A stretch of DNA of 64,000 nt from NCBI GenBank assembly GCA_958510825.1, contig OY294049.1:434001-498000 (forward strand), given 5' to 3'. The translations under genes were made by a program, and so were the position numbers. The notes below the pieces were generated by a model. It was not told where the DNA came from. It worked only from the letters and a program-made list of their open reading frames with translations, and searched no databases. This document shows, in pieces, positions 19,089-28,644 of this stretch. The DNA is from Brachypterus glaber (lineage: Eukaryota; Arthropoda; Insecta; Coleoptera; Kateretidae). Each line of letters starts with the position of its first letter. Within the stretch, counting starts at the first letter, position 1.

Positions 19089-21828
19089 ACAAACAAAACC
19101 CAGAGCCCTTAAAATAGTCACCTGGAACGCTGATAGCCTCAATTCAAAAAAACCGGAACTCATAGAATTTCTACACGAAAATCAAATAGATATAGCCCTC
19201 ATCCAAGAGACTGGTCTTAAACCACATCATAGGGGTACCATACCCAACTATTCCTGCTACCGTAACGATAGACTCCAGGACCGCAAAGGAGGCACAGCAA
19301 TCTATATCAAAAAACACATATCTCACGATCTTCTTCATGCGCCCCCCACACAAAGCGACCAAGTCGAAACTACCTCCATATTCGTCAACATGCACGACAA
19401 TTCCAAATTCAGGATCGTGTCCCTCTACAAACCCCCAAATAAGGAGGTCAGACCCGCCGACTTCGAAGGCTACTTTAACGACAATCATCCAACAATCCTA
19501 GCCGGAGACTTGAATTGCAAACACGCCCTTTGGCACTCTAGAACAACTACGGCCAACGGCCGTAGGCTTTACGAAATATTACAACGTAACCATATAATGG
19601 TTACCGCACCCGATTCCCCAACCCACTATGGCCACGGCCTTCCTGATATCCTTGACATCGTTTTGTATAAAAACACGACACTAAACATTAACATCGAACT
19701 AAGACACGAACTAAGCTCCGACCACCTTCCAATCATTATCACGGCAGGAGGCATACCAACCGCAAACCACACCAAAAAAACCGTTTACAACTTCTCCTAT
19801 ATATCCGAACTCCTAGAAAGCAACACCAAAATCAATTCAATAAATTCCGTCCAAGAACTAGATATTGCAGTAACCACCCTCACCAATACCATAAAATCCG
19901 CAATGGACAGCGCCAAATTAATCAAAAAAGTAGATATCCAAAACCCACAGGACCTCCCCCGAGATCTCAAAGACTTAATCAGAGAGAAAAACCGACTTCT
20001 TCGTCGTGCACGCACCCTCCAAGACCCCCATATCAAACGCGAAGCAAACAGACTTACCCAGGAAGTCAAAGACCGACTAAACGTACTAGCAAATTCCCGC
20101 TGGGAGGGAAAAATAAAGTCACTCAACCCCCAGGATAGATCACTTTGGAGAATGGCCAAAACCCTATCCCTCGACCACCAACGAGGCATGCCCCCAATTC
20201 ACGGCGAAAGAGGAGTCGTCTACTCCACCCCCGAAAAAGCCGAAGCATTTGCTGACGCAATGCGGAAACAATTTCAACCAAACCCTCCAATCCCCCCCGA
20301 CTCCGACTCCGAATCAGAGACCGACTCCGAGCCCGACTCGGACGACGAGAACTACGAGCAACTCATGCATGAAAGAGACATAAACCACATCTATAATAGA
20401 GTCACTAACCAAGTTGAAAACGACATTATCACCCCCACATCCCCCGAGGAAATCAAACGCATCATCAAAAATCTCCCAAAAAGGAAAGCCCCCGGTCCCG
20501 ACCAAATACCGAATAAAATTCTTAAAATACTCCCCCGGAAAACCATTATGGAAATCGTTAACATTGTTAACGCAATGCTCAGACTGCGCCACTTTCCAAA
20601 GCCCTGGAAAAACGCAGACGTAATAGTAATCAAAAAACCCGGACAAAATCCAACTTTTGCTGAAAGCTACCGCCCCATAAGCCTCCTTTCCTCCCTAGGC
20701 AAAATAGCCGAGAAAGTCATACTAACCAGACTTCAAACTCTAGTTGAAGAACTAAATCTCCTTCCAAATGAGCAATTCGGCTTCCGAAGCAGACACTCCA
20801 CAGTCCACCAGGTAGCTCGCCTGGTAGACTCTGTAACGGACGGACTAAATAGGCGCGAAGCCGCGGGACTGATCCTCCTGGACATCGCAAAAGCCTTCGA
20901 TAAGGTTTGGCACAAAGGTCTTGTAGCCAAACTCCACTTTCTCGGCCTCCCCCCAGGCATCACCAAACTCATAGCCTCCTTCCTCAAAGGCAGAGATTTT
21001 CAGATAAAAATAGGCGACTGTAAGTCCAACACCCGCCGCATCAGAGCTGGAGTTCCACAAGGTTCCCCACTATCCCCCCTTCTGTACAACCTCTTTACGG
21101 CAGATATTCCAAAAACTCAGGGCACTGAACTAGCCCTGTTCGCCGATGACACCGGCATCCTAGCAAAAGCCAGAAACCCCCAGCGCATCCATATCGCCCT
21201 CCAGCGCCAAATGGATGCCCTAATCAAATGGTTCTCCAAATGGAAAATCAAAGTAAACGCCAATAAAACCAAAGGCATCCTAATCTCTAGGATTAGAAGA
21301 GGCCCACCCCAACCCATTCAGATAAATGGCCACCCCATTAACTGGGAAAACCATGCCAAATACCTCGGCATTACAATCTCCAAAAACTTGACGTGGGATC
21401 AGCACGTCAAAAACACCCTCCAAATAGCAAATTGCCGCCTCTCCAAACTCTATCCCTTAATAGGCAGAAAGAGTCCCCTATCCATTAAAAACAAACTTCT
21501 TCTCTACAACCAAACCCTAAAGCCGGTACTTCTTTACGGAGCCCCAGCCTGGAATAAAATCACCCTTAACAAAACGCTCTCAGCAAAACTTCAGGCCTTC
21601 CAAAACAAGGCACTCAGAATATGCCTCGATGCCCCCTGGTTCATGAGGAACAACCAGATACACAGAGATCTCGAAATGCCCCTCCTAAAAACGGAAATCA
21701 TCCGCTACAGCACGTCTTTTATACAAGACAATTTAGATCACCCAAACCCCCTCATTTCAAACTTTCTAGATTACGATCATGAAATACACAACACTCACAA
21801 AAAGATCAAGAACGTCCTCAACCAGTAA
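19081..21828 (+). CDS. Element A copy 1 ORF2: endonuclease-reverse transcriptase
   Basis: 915 residues. Endonuclease: Asn16 (TWNADS), Glu43 (IQETG), Asp143/Asn145 (AGDLN), Asp214-His215 (SSDHLP). Between endonuclease and reverse transcriptase lies an Asp/Ser/Glu-rich stretch (about 407-425) not seen in B or C. Reverse transcriptase: YRPISLLSSLGKIAEK from 530, FGFRSRHSTVHQ, motif A LLDIAKAFDKVWH with Asp601, GVPQGSPLSPLLYN, catalytic FADD at 687-690. No RNase H. ORF2 starts in ATGTCTAG, overlapping the ORF1 stop. By eye the protein is identical in all four copies. Its endonuclease is the likely source of the histone-promoter specificity (inference). Confidence 0.95.
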   Translation: MSRQTKPRALKIVTWNADSLNSKKPELIEFLHENQIDIALIQETGLKPHHRGTIPNYSCYRNDRLQDRKGGTAIYIKKHISHDLLHAPPTQSDQVETTSIFVNMHDNSKFRIVSLYKPPNKEVRPADFEGYFNDNHPTILAGDLNCKHALWHSRTTTANGRRLYEILQRNHIMVTAPDSPTHYGHGLPDILDIVLYKNTTLNINIELRHELSSDHLPIIITAGGIPTANHTKKTVYNFSYISELLESNTKINSINSVQELDIAVTTLTNTIKSAMDSAKLIKKVDIQNPQDLPRDLKDLIREKNRLLRRARTLQDPHIKREANRLTQEVKDRLNVLANSRWEGKIKSLNPQDRSLWRMAKTLSLDHQRGMPPIHGERGVVYSTPEKAEAFADAMRKQFQPNPPIPPDSDSESETDSEPDSDDENYEQLMHERDINHIYNRVTNQVENDIITPTSPEEIKRIIKNLPKRKAPGPDQIPNKILKILPRKTIMEIVNIVNAMLRLRHFPKPWKNADVIVIKKPGQNPTFAESYRPISLLSSLGKIAEKVILTRLQTLVEELNLLPNEQFGFRSRHSTVHQVARLVDSVTDGLNRREAAGLILLDIAKAFDKVWHKGLVAKLHFLGLPPGITKLIASFLKGRDFQIKIGDCKSNTRRIRAGVPQGSPLSPLLYNLFTADIPKTQGTELALFADDTGILAKARNPQRIHIALQRQMDALIKWFSKWKIKVNANKTKGILISRIRRGPPQPIQINGHPINWENHAKYLGITISKNLTWDQHVKNTLQIANCRLSKLYPLIGRKSPLSIKNKLLLYNQTLKPVLLYGAPAWNKITLNKTLSAKLQAFQNKALRICLDAPWFMRNNQIHRDLEMPLLKTEIIRYSTSFIQDNLDHPNPLISNFLDYDHEIHNTHKKIKNVLNQ

Positions 21829-21850
21829 TGGTACCCACTAATACAGGACA

Positions 21851-22046
21851 GATGCATTCCCAGCATCAGTGAGATAGTCTCACTCCTCCCGCACATCCCT
21901 CCTCTCCCTATCACATCCCTCCCCATCCCCCTCCCACCCACTCCACAGCGCCAAATTATGACAGATGCAACTCGCATCAGTGAGCAGAGACTCACTCCCC
22001 CCAAATTATGACAGATGCAACTCGCATCAGTGAGCATAGACTCACT
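21851..22046 (+). repeat. Element A copy 1 3' UTR: three repeats of a paired hairpin
   Basis: Three units, each with hairpin GATGC/GCATC followed at once by hairpin AGTGAG/CTCACT (from 21851, 21964 and 22014). Stems are identical while loops differ between the first unit (ATTCCCA, ATAGT) and the others (AACTC, CAGAGA/CATAGA), which points to selection on structure. Likely recognition site for the element's own reverse transcriptase. Confidence 0.8.
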
Positions 22047-22179
22047 GCCCCAACTTTCAATTCAGATTAAATATTTTTTTAGATAAATGAGCCATAGGCT
22101 GCGCCTGTCTCTTAAAGACCCAAACAAACTATTGATGATGATCTGCTGGCATTATTTTCAGTTCAACTTCGTTGTGTGA

Positions 22180-22602
<423 letters not shown>

Positions 22603-22656
22603 TTTAGTTGCGTTTCTTTAGGGTCGTCCAGTCGACAAAATCACAACAAAAAAAAC

Positions 22657-22672
22657 GGTTCTTTTCAGAACC
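22657..22672 (+). terminator. Histone 3' stem-loop of H3, unit 1
   Basis: GGTTCTTTTCAGAACC followed by ACAAA, 54 nt past the stop. Confidence 0.95.
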
Positions 22673-23474
<802 letters not shown>

Positions 23475-23645
23475 AAAAGACTCATGGAACAGTACCTTTG
23501 TCCATTACACCTTGTGATTTATTTATTTATTATGTGATATTACCTGTGATAATTTTAAAATGTTCACCGTGATAGAACCGTGCAAACTATCTGCGAACTC
23601 AAAGTAATAGTCTCTTCTTTTTTACAAACGCTCACTATTTCCAAC

Positions 23646-23646
<1 letters not shown>

Positions 23647-23706
<60 letters not shown>

Positions 23707-23707
23707 T
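23647..23707. repeat. (AAT)n microsatellite, unit 2
   Basis: About 20 AAT copies, one fewer than unit 1. Confidence 0.95.
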
Positions 23708-23918
23708 GTCGAGAGTATATGTAAAAATTCGGATTTATAAAACAGCAAAATCTGCTATCCAATACGAGCGATCGAAAGAAAAACTAATACAAGATACGTC
23801 TTTGTTCTTCTTCTATATCGCGCTGTAAACATTTTCAAAAATTGCGGCGAGGGGCATCAGGTGGGTAAAAATTTTCAACGTTTGATGTAAGATTCTTTTT
23901 TCTCCGAATAAAATTTGT

Positions 23919-23934
23919 GGCCCTGAAAAGGGCC
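23919..23934 (-). terminator. Histone 3' stem-loop of H1, unit 2
   Basis: Identical to the unit 1 H1 stem-loop. Confidence 0.95.
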
Positions 23935-23993
23935 ATTTAATGTCGAACACGACGTCGTAGAATCGGTGCTTGTGCAACAACTTTGGTGACCGT

Positions 23994-24704
23994 TCACTTC
24001 TTTCTCTTGGGAGAGGCGGCTTTTTTGGCCTTCGACGCGGCCGGAGATTTGGCGGTTTTCGGTTTGGGTGCCTTCGGTTTCTTGGTCGGACCGGCCTTGT
24101 TTGATTTTTTCGCCTTCGACGGAGACTTGGTGGGTTTCGCGGCGGCGGCGGCGGCTGCAGTCTTGGCCACGGGTTTTTTCTCGGCCACGGCCTTTTTTGC
24201 CTTGGCTGCGACTGCGGTCTTTTTCTCGGCCTTCTTCGCTTTGGGTGTTGCAGCTTTCTTGGCGGTCTTCGGTTTGTCGGTGGACGCGGCGGCGGCGGCG
24301 CCGCCACGTTTGGCCGGAGATTTTTTGGCCCTGCTGGCGGTCGTCTTTTTCTCGGCCTTCTTGGCGGCACCACCAGTTGCTGCTGCGGCCAACTTGAACG
24401 ATCCGGACGCTCCCTTGCCCTTGGTCTGTACCAAAGCTCCGGAGACGACGGCCGATTTCAGGTACTTCTTGATGAAGGGGGCCACTTTTTCGGCGTCGAC
24501 TTTGTAGTTGGAAACCAGGTATTTTTTGATCGCCTGTAATGAGGAACCTCCGCGTTCTTTCAACGCTTTGATCGCGTTGTTTACCATTTCGGAGGTTGGC
24601 GGATGTGTCGGCTTCGCGCGAGGATTAGGCACTTTCTTCTCCTTCTTCGTGGGTGTCTGGGCCTGAGCAGCAACGGCGGAAGCTTGATTTTCGGTATCGG
24701 CCAT
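23994..24704 (-). CDS. H1: Linker histone H1, unit 2
   Basis: 236 residues, identical by eye to the unit 1 H1, including both alanine-run lengths. Promoter and stem-loop intact, so probably functional. Confidence 0.97.
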   Translation of the reverse strand: MADTENQASAVAAQAQTPTKKEKKVPNPRAKPTHPPTSEMVNNAIKALKERGGSSLQAIKKYLVSNYKVDAEKVAPFIKKYLKSAVVSGALVQTKGKGASGSFKLAAAATGGAAKKAEKKTTASRAKKSPAKRGGAAAAASTDKPKTAKKAATPKAKKAEKKTAVAAKAKKAVAEKKPVAKTAAAAAAAKPTKSPSKAKKSNKAGPTKKPKAPKPKTAKSPAASKAKKAASPKRKK

Positions 24705-24762
24705 GACAGTGGGTTATTTTTCGGAAAAAAATCTGTCGATCTGGTTACACTCGGCGAGAATG

Positions 24763-24792
24763 TATATAAATTCTCATTTCGCCAAGTGTTTT
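24763..24792 (-). promoter_or_regulatory. H1 core promoter, unit 2
   Basis: TATA box at 24763-24770 and AAACAC box just upstream, same as unit 1. Confidence 0.7.
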
Positions 24793-25710
24793 GACCGTAT
24801 CGGAGCGAACGGACGGGGGACTGAACGAGCGTACTCGACTCTGGCGGCAGGCCCGGCTTCTTTCGTGATGGCACCGCGTTCGCAGGGTCCCGCTCGGGGT
24901 CAATCTGTGGGAACGGCGGGACTCCAGAGGTGCCGTCCTCGGCCGAGGTGGACGGTGAGGGCTTTCATCTGTCGCCCGGATCGAACGCGGATCGTCTGTT
25001 TGACCGAGAGCTTTGTCGAAACGCCGTCGAAAGATGGAGTTCCCATAGTTTGAACATCGACGTCCAGCTTTTCGGCGTCGCATCGGCCCGCCAGCACGGA
25101 AATGCAATTTTCCGGAGGGCGCGGACCGAAAGGCTGAAGTGTCCAGATTGGAAATGTGCGGCCATCATACCGTTGAGGGCGATATTTCAAATGGAAATAG
25201 GTGTCGAGCGCGAGCGTGTCGGCTGAACCGGCAAACGGTTTGCAACACCAGGAGAACGTGGAAATTTCTGCGCCCGGCCCGTAGTCGGTACCGGGACAAA
25301 TGCAATGTTATGGGCTAAAGATGACTTCGATTATCAAACTTATTCGAAAGAAAAAAAAACTAAATTTCCACGGGTGCGATCTTCGAGGAGATAGCACTTC
25401 TTACTTGTCACGTCGCGTCAAAACTTGTGATATCTTGACCTAAAAATAGTCAGTATTGGCGCAATTGAAAAGTTACTGACTTTTTTTTTTATAACTGATC
25501 TCTTGATCCCGGATAAGGTCAGTCGGTCGTTCGCATGAATCGTTTTTTATTTCTAAAGTTCGGGTTTTCCCGAAACATCGCCCTGCGCACTGAATTGTTA
25601 AAATCGTTAAGTAACGGCCTGCAGCAACTTTCTTTCCGCATTTAATTCGACAGGACGTTTTTTATTCGTTAATGAAAAATATTATTCCGCTTCTATTATT
25701 ATTATTATTA

Positions 25711-25778
<68 letters not shown>

Positions 25779-25812
25779 GTATCATCATCATCATCATCAT
25801 CATTGTTTTTAT

Positions 25813-25850
<38 letters not shown>

Positions 25851-26267
25851 TAATAATAATTATTGTTCGTTATTTTGTAAATCATGATTATTATTTGCAA
25901 AACAAAAAAGTTAAAGTCCTACCATATTTGATTCAGGGAAACCGACTTTTAATAGAATTTTCGGAAAGATCGGTAATTTTAATAAAATTAATCGATTTTT
26001 TTTTTTTTACTGTCGATCTTTTCACTATCGATTCTTTTTTTTTCTTTGAATCGATCTTATAGAATCGCAAAAATTCGGTAAAATCTTTTTTTTTAATTTT
26101 TCTTTTCTACGCCCAAATTTCTAGAGATTGGTTTGTACTGTACAATTATTAAAAATTAAAAAAAAATCGTAAAAAGTCCAAACGATTTGCAAAAAAAAAA
26201 ATTAATATTGGTATATGGTAGACTGATGATGACTGGGTAAATGCTTTTTTTTTTTTACAAAAATTGT
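24793..26267. other. H1-H2B spacer, unit 2
   Basis: Same GC-rich block (about 24815-25285), then the compound trinucleotide repeat at about 25693-25862 with a longer AAT part than unit 1, then AT-rich sequence. No gene recognised. Confidence 0.8.
25693..25862. repeat. Compound (TTA)n(CAT)n(AAT)n microsatellite, unit 2
   Basis: As in unit 1, with one TTA fewer and about five more AAT copies. Confidence 0.95.
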
Positions 26268-26283
26268 GGTTCTGAAAAGAACC
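26268..26283 (-). terminator. Histone 3' stem-loop of H2B, unit 2
   Basis: Identical to the unit 1 H2B stem-loop. Confidence 0.95.
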
Positions 26284-26315
26284 GTTTTATGATTTATCAG
26301 CAGACACAGCACAGC

Positions 26316-26687
26316 TTATTTCGAGCTGGTGTATTTGGTCACGGCTTTCGTGCCTTCGCTGACGGCGTGCTTGGCCAATTCACCGGGCAACAAAAGACGC
26401 ACCGCAGTCTGGATTTCCCTACTGGTGATGGTCGATCTTTTGTTGTAGTGAGCCAAACGGGAAGCTTCGGCGGCGATTCTCTCGAAGATGTCGTTGACGA
26501 AGCTGTTCATGATGCTCATGGCTTTGCTCGAGATACCGGTGTCGGGATGTACTTGTTTCAACACTTTGTAAATGTAGATTGCGTACGATTCCTTCCTCCT
26601 CTTCTTCTTTTTCTTGTCATTTTTGGAGATGTTTTTCTGGGCTTTTCCGGCCTTTTTGGCGGCCTTTCCGCTAGTCTTCGGTGGCAT
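26316..26687 (-). CDS. H2B: Core histone H2B, unit 2
   Basis: 123 residues, identical to unit 1. Here the native TATA-like box stays 58 bp upstream, but element A2 on the H2A side removes everything beyond about 160 bp upstream, including the H2A half of the shared promoter. Confidence 0.97.
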   Translation of the reverse strand: MPPKTSGKAAKKAGKAQKNISKNDKKKKKRRKESYAIYIYKVLKQVHPDTGISSKAMSIMNSFVNDIFERIAAEASRLAHYNKRSTITSREIQTAVRLLLPGELAKHAVSEGTKAVTKYTSSK

Positions 26688-26848
26688 TCTGTGTCGGTCG
26701 AATGCGATGTCGAAAGTAAAAAAAGAGGCACCTTTGGGATCCGTTTTAAACGCTCGCATCTAACATGGCCACGCCCCCGAACTATCGGTCTCGGGGATTG
26801 GTGGGGTTAGAGTCGATAAATAGGAGGTCGAATAAAATTTTGGCCATA
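26688..26848. promoter_or_regulatory. H2B/H2A divergent promoter, left part, unit 2 (H2A side cut by element A)
   Basis: Contains the H2B TATA-like box (minus) and the H2A TATA-like GATAAATA (26815-26822). The H2A initiator is displaced beyond element A2, at about 31712-31716. Confidence 0.75.
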
Positions 26849-27177
26849 GCATATAACAAGTCGAGTGAGTGACAGTGAAGAGGTCAGACGTCGCCCAGCA
26901 GATTTCCATTGAGTAAGATTATTTTGGTATATAATTATTCTAACTAACATATGCTCACTTGTAAGCTTGCTTGCTAAGTGTTGCAGCCCTTTTCACACTG
27001 TGGACTTAAGCCAATTCCCACGAACCGCTGAGGCTGGCGGTTTGGTGTGTTAAAGGTTCCCTGAGACCCCAACCACTAACAATTAGTGCTTAACACTACA
27101 CCCCCCCCCCGCCCGGGGCCACCCAGGCCCCCGAGAACACTACTTCTATTTTTTCCCTTCGAAATTCAAAAACCACT

Positions 27178-28644
27178 ATGGCTGAAAATATCGACGCCAC
27201 CATGGTAAACTTCCCGAACCAACAAATGTCAGACTACTTCCAAGATCAAATCAAGGCCCAGACAGAGCACTATAAAATCCAGGCTGAATCACATAAAAAT
27301 CAGCTCGTATTCCTTCAGACACAACTAGCCACCGCAAACGAGACCATCAATGGACTCCGCGAGGAAATTTCCCGCCTCTCCTCTCAAATAGGGACACTCT
27401 TATCCCAAAAAACCCAAACTCCCACCCAAGAGCTCTCCGATGCCCCCGATCATTTCGAAACGGACATGTCCGTAGTAGAGACTGATTCGGACTCAGTCCG
27501 GTCCCCCCTTGCCTCCCCGCGCAAGCGCTTAAACCGGCGCAGAAGGAAACACAAATTAAATTCAGACCTAGAAGAAAAACCCGCTAAGACCCAAAAAACC
27601 CCCGGCAAAGCGACTGCCTCCGAAGAAGTCGCTAACCCCTCCGGCTCAGGGCCCCAACCCCCCGTTACGGCCCCTGTAAACCCAAAAACCCAAGCTACTG
27701 GCCCAGGAACCCCCCCCGACCAGGAAGCCCACAAAACCCCCAAAATCCCCCCCATCATCATTCGAGCCCCTGAAAAATGGCTAGCCTTGTCCCGCCACTT
27801 CAACTCCCAAAAAGTAAACATCCTCCACGCGAAAAATACCTCCGAAGGAGTGCAAATTCGCACCCAGACCAGTGACGACTTCCGCAAAGTCACTAGGCAC
27901 TTAGACACCGAAAAAATTCCCTATCATAGTTTTACCCTCCCGGAGGACAAGGCAATCCACGCCGTAATCCGGGGAATCCCCACCCAGATAGACGTCGCAG
28001 ACGTCCAAGCCGCTCTTATCGAGCGTGGCTACCTCCCCACGTCAGTCGCGAGAATGACGCGCACTAAAGACAAGACCCCCATGCCCCTGATCCTAGTCAT
28101 CCTTCCCAAGGTGACAGGACAACAGCACCCCATATTTAAAGAGACTAGGCTTCTACACCTAGTCATAAAGGTCGAAAGCCAGACCTATAAACCCAAATTC
28201 AGGCAATGTCACAAATGCCAACTCTTCGGCCACTCCCAGGCCAATTGCAACGCCCCGGCCAAATGCGTAAAATGCGCACAAGACCACCACACAACAAAGT
28301 GTGAAAAACCCCGTCACACGGACGCAAAATGCGCCAACTGCCTGGGCCCCCACACGGCAAACTATCATAAATGCCCCAAACACCCATCAAACATCGCTCC
28401 AACCCGTACAAGGGTCATACCCCCAACCCAAAAATTCACCCCGGGCATCTCCTACGCCCAAAAGGCAACCAACGCCGCCACCCCACAACAACCCAAGACA
28501 GCCCCAGGTCCCAGTGCAAATCCCCCCAATATTTTTGATCAATCCCAAATTTCAAAAATCCACACCTTCATGCAAGAATTCGCCAGCTTCATGCAGGCTT
28601 TTGGCTCCCTTCAATTACCCAATCTAGGCCCCCAAAATGTCTAG
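27178..28644 (+). CDS. Element A copy 2 ORF1: Gag-like protein
   Basis: 488 residues. Differs from copy 1 by Ala-to-Val just after the second Met and Ala-to-Thr near residue 440 (QQPKTAPGPS). Coiled coil and the three zinc knuckles unchanged. Confidence 0.92.
   Translation: MAENIDATMVNFPNQQMSDYFQDQIKAQTEHYKIQAESHKNQLVFLQTQLATANETINGLREEISRLSSQIGTLLSQKTQTPTQELSDAPDHFETDMSVVETDSDSVRSPLASPRKRLNRRRRKHKLNSDLEEKPAKTQKTPGKATASEEVANPSGSGPQPPVTAPVNPKTQATGPGTPPDQEAHKTPKIPPIIIRAPEKWLALSRHFNSQKVNILHAKNTSEGVQIRTQTSDDFRKVTRHLDTEKIPYHSFTLPEDKAIHAVIRGIPTQIDVADVQAALIERGYLPTSVARMTRTKDKTPMPLILVILPKVTGQQHPIFKETRLLHLVIKVESQTYKPKFRQCHKCQLFGHSQANCNAPAKCVKCAQDHHTTKCEKPRHTDAKCANCLGPHTANYHKCPKHPSNIAPTRTRVIPPTQKFTPGISYAQKATNAATPQQPKTAPGPSANPPNIFDQSQISKIHTFMQEFASFMQAFGSLQLPNLGPQNV

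Larger units (their letters stand above)
17296..22141 (+). mobile_element. Element A, copy 1: jockey-like retrotransposon in the H3 core promoter
   Basis: A 4.85-kb insertion between the H3 TATA box and initiator, flanked by TCTGCTGGCATTAT (17282-17295 and 22142-22155). After seven filler bases (ACACTAT) the element's constant 5' end AGTCGAGTGAGTGACAGTG begins, 41 bp downstream of the TATA box. It has a 5' UTR of about 326 nt, ORF1, ORF2 overlapping by 8 nt, a 3' UTR with a hairpin array and a tail of GAT repeats. It reads in the H3 direction. Unit 2 shows the empty site. Confidence 0.95.

Noticed and set aside
17296..22141. Element A as an R1-type 28S rDNA element misplaced in the histone array
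   Set aside because: ORF2 length and motif set fit the jockey type, I see no 28S sequence at any junction, and all four copies sit in histone promoters.
26316..26759. H2B with a 24-residue N-terminal extension
   Set aside because: The extra residues come from the 5' leader and promoter; the canonical start MPPKTSGK is conserved, and the upstream frame changes when element B is present.
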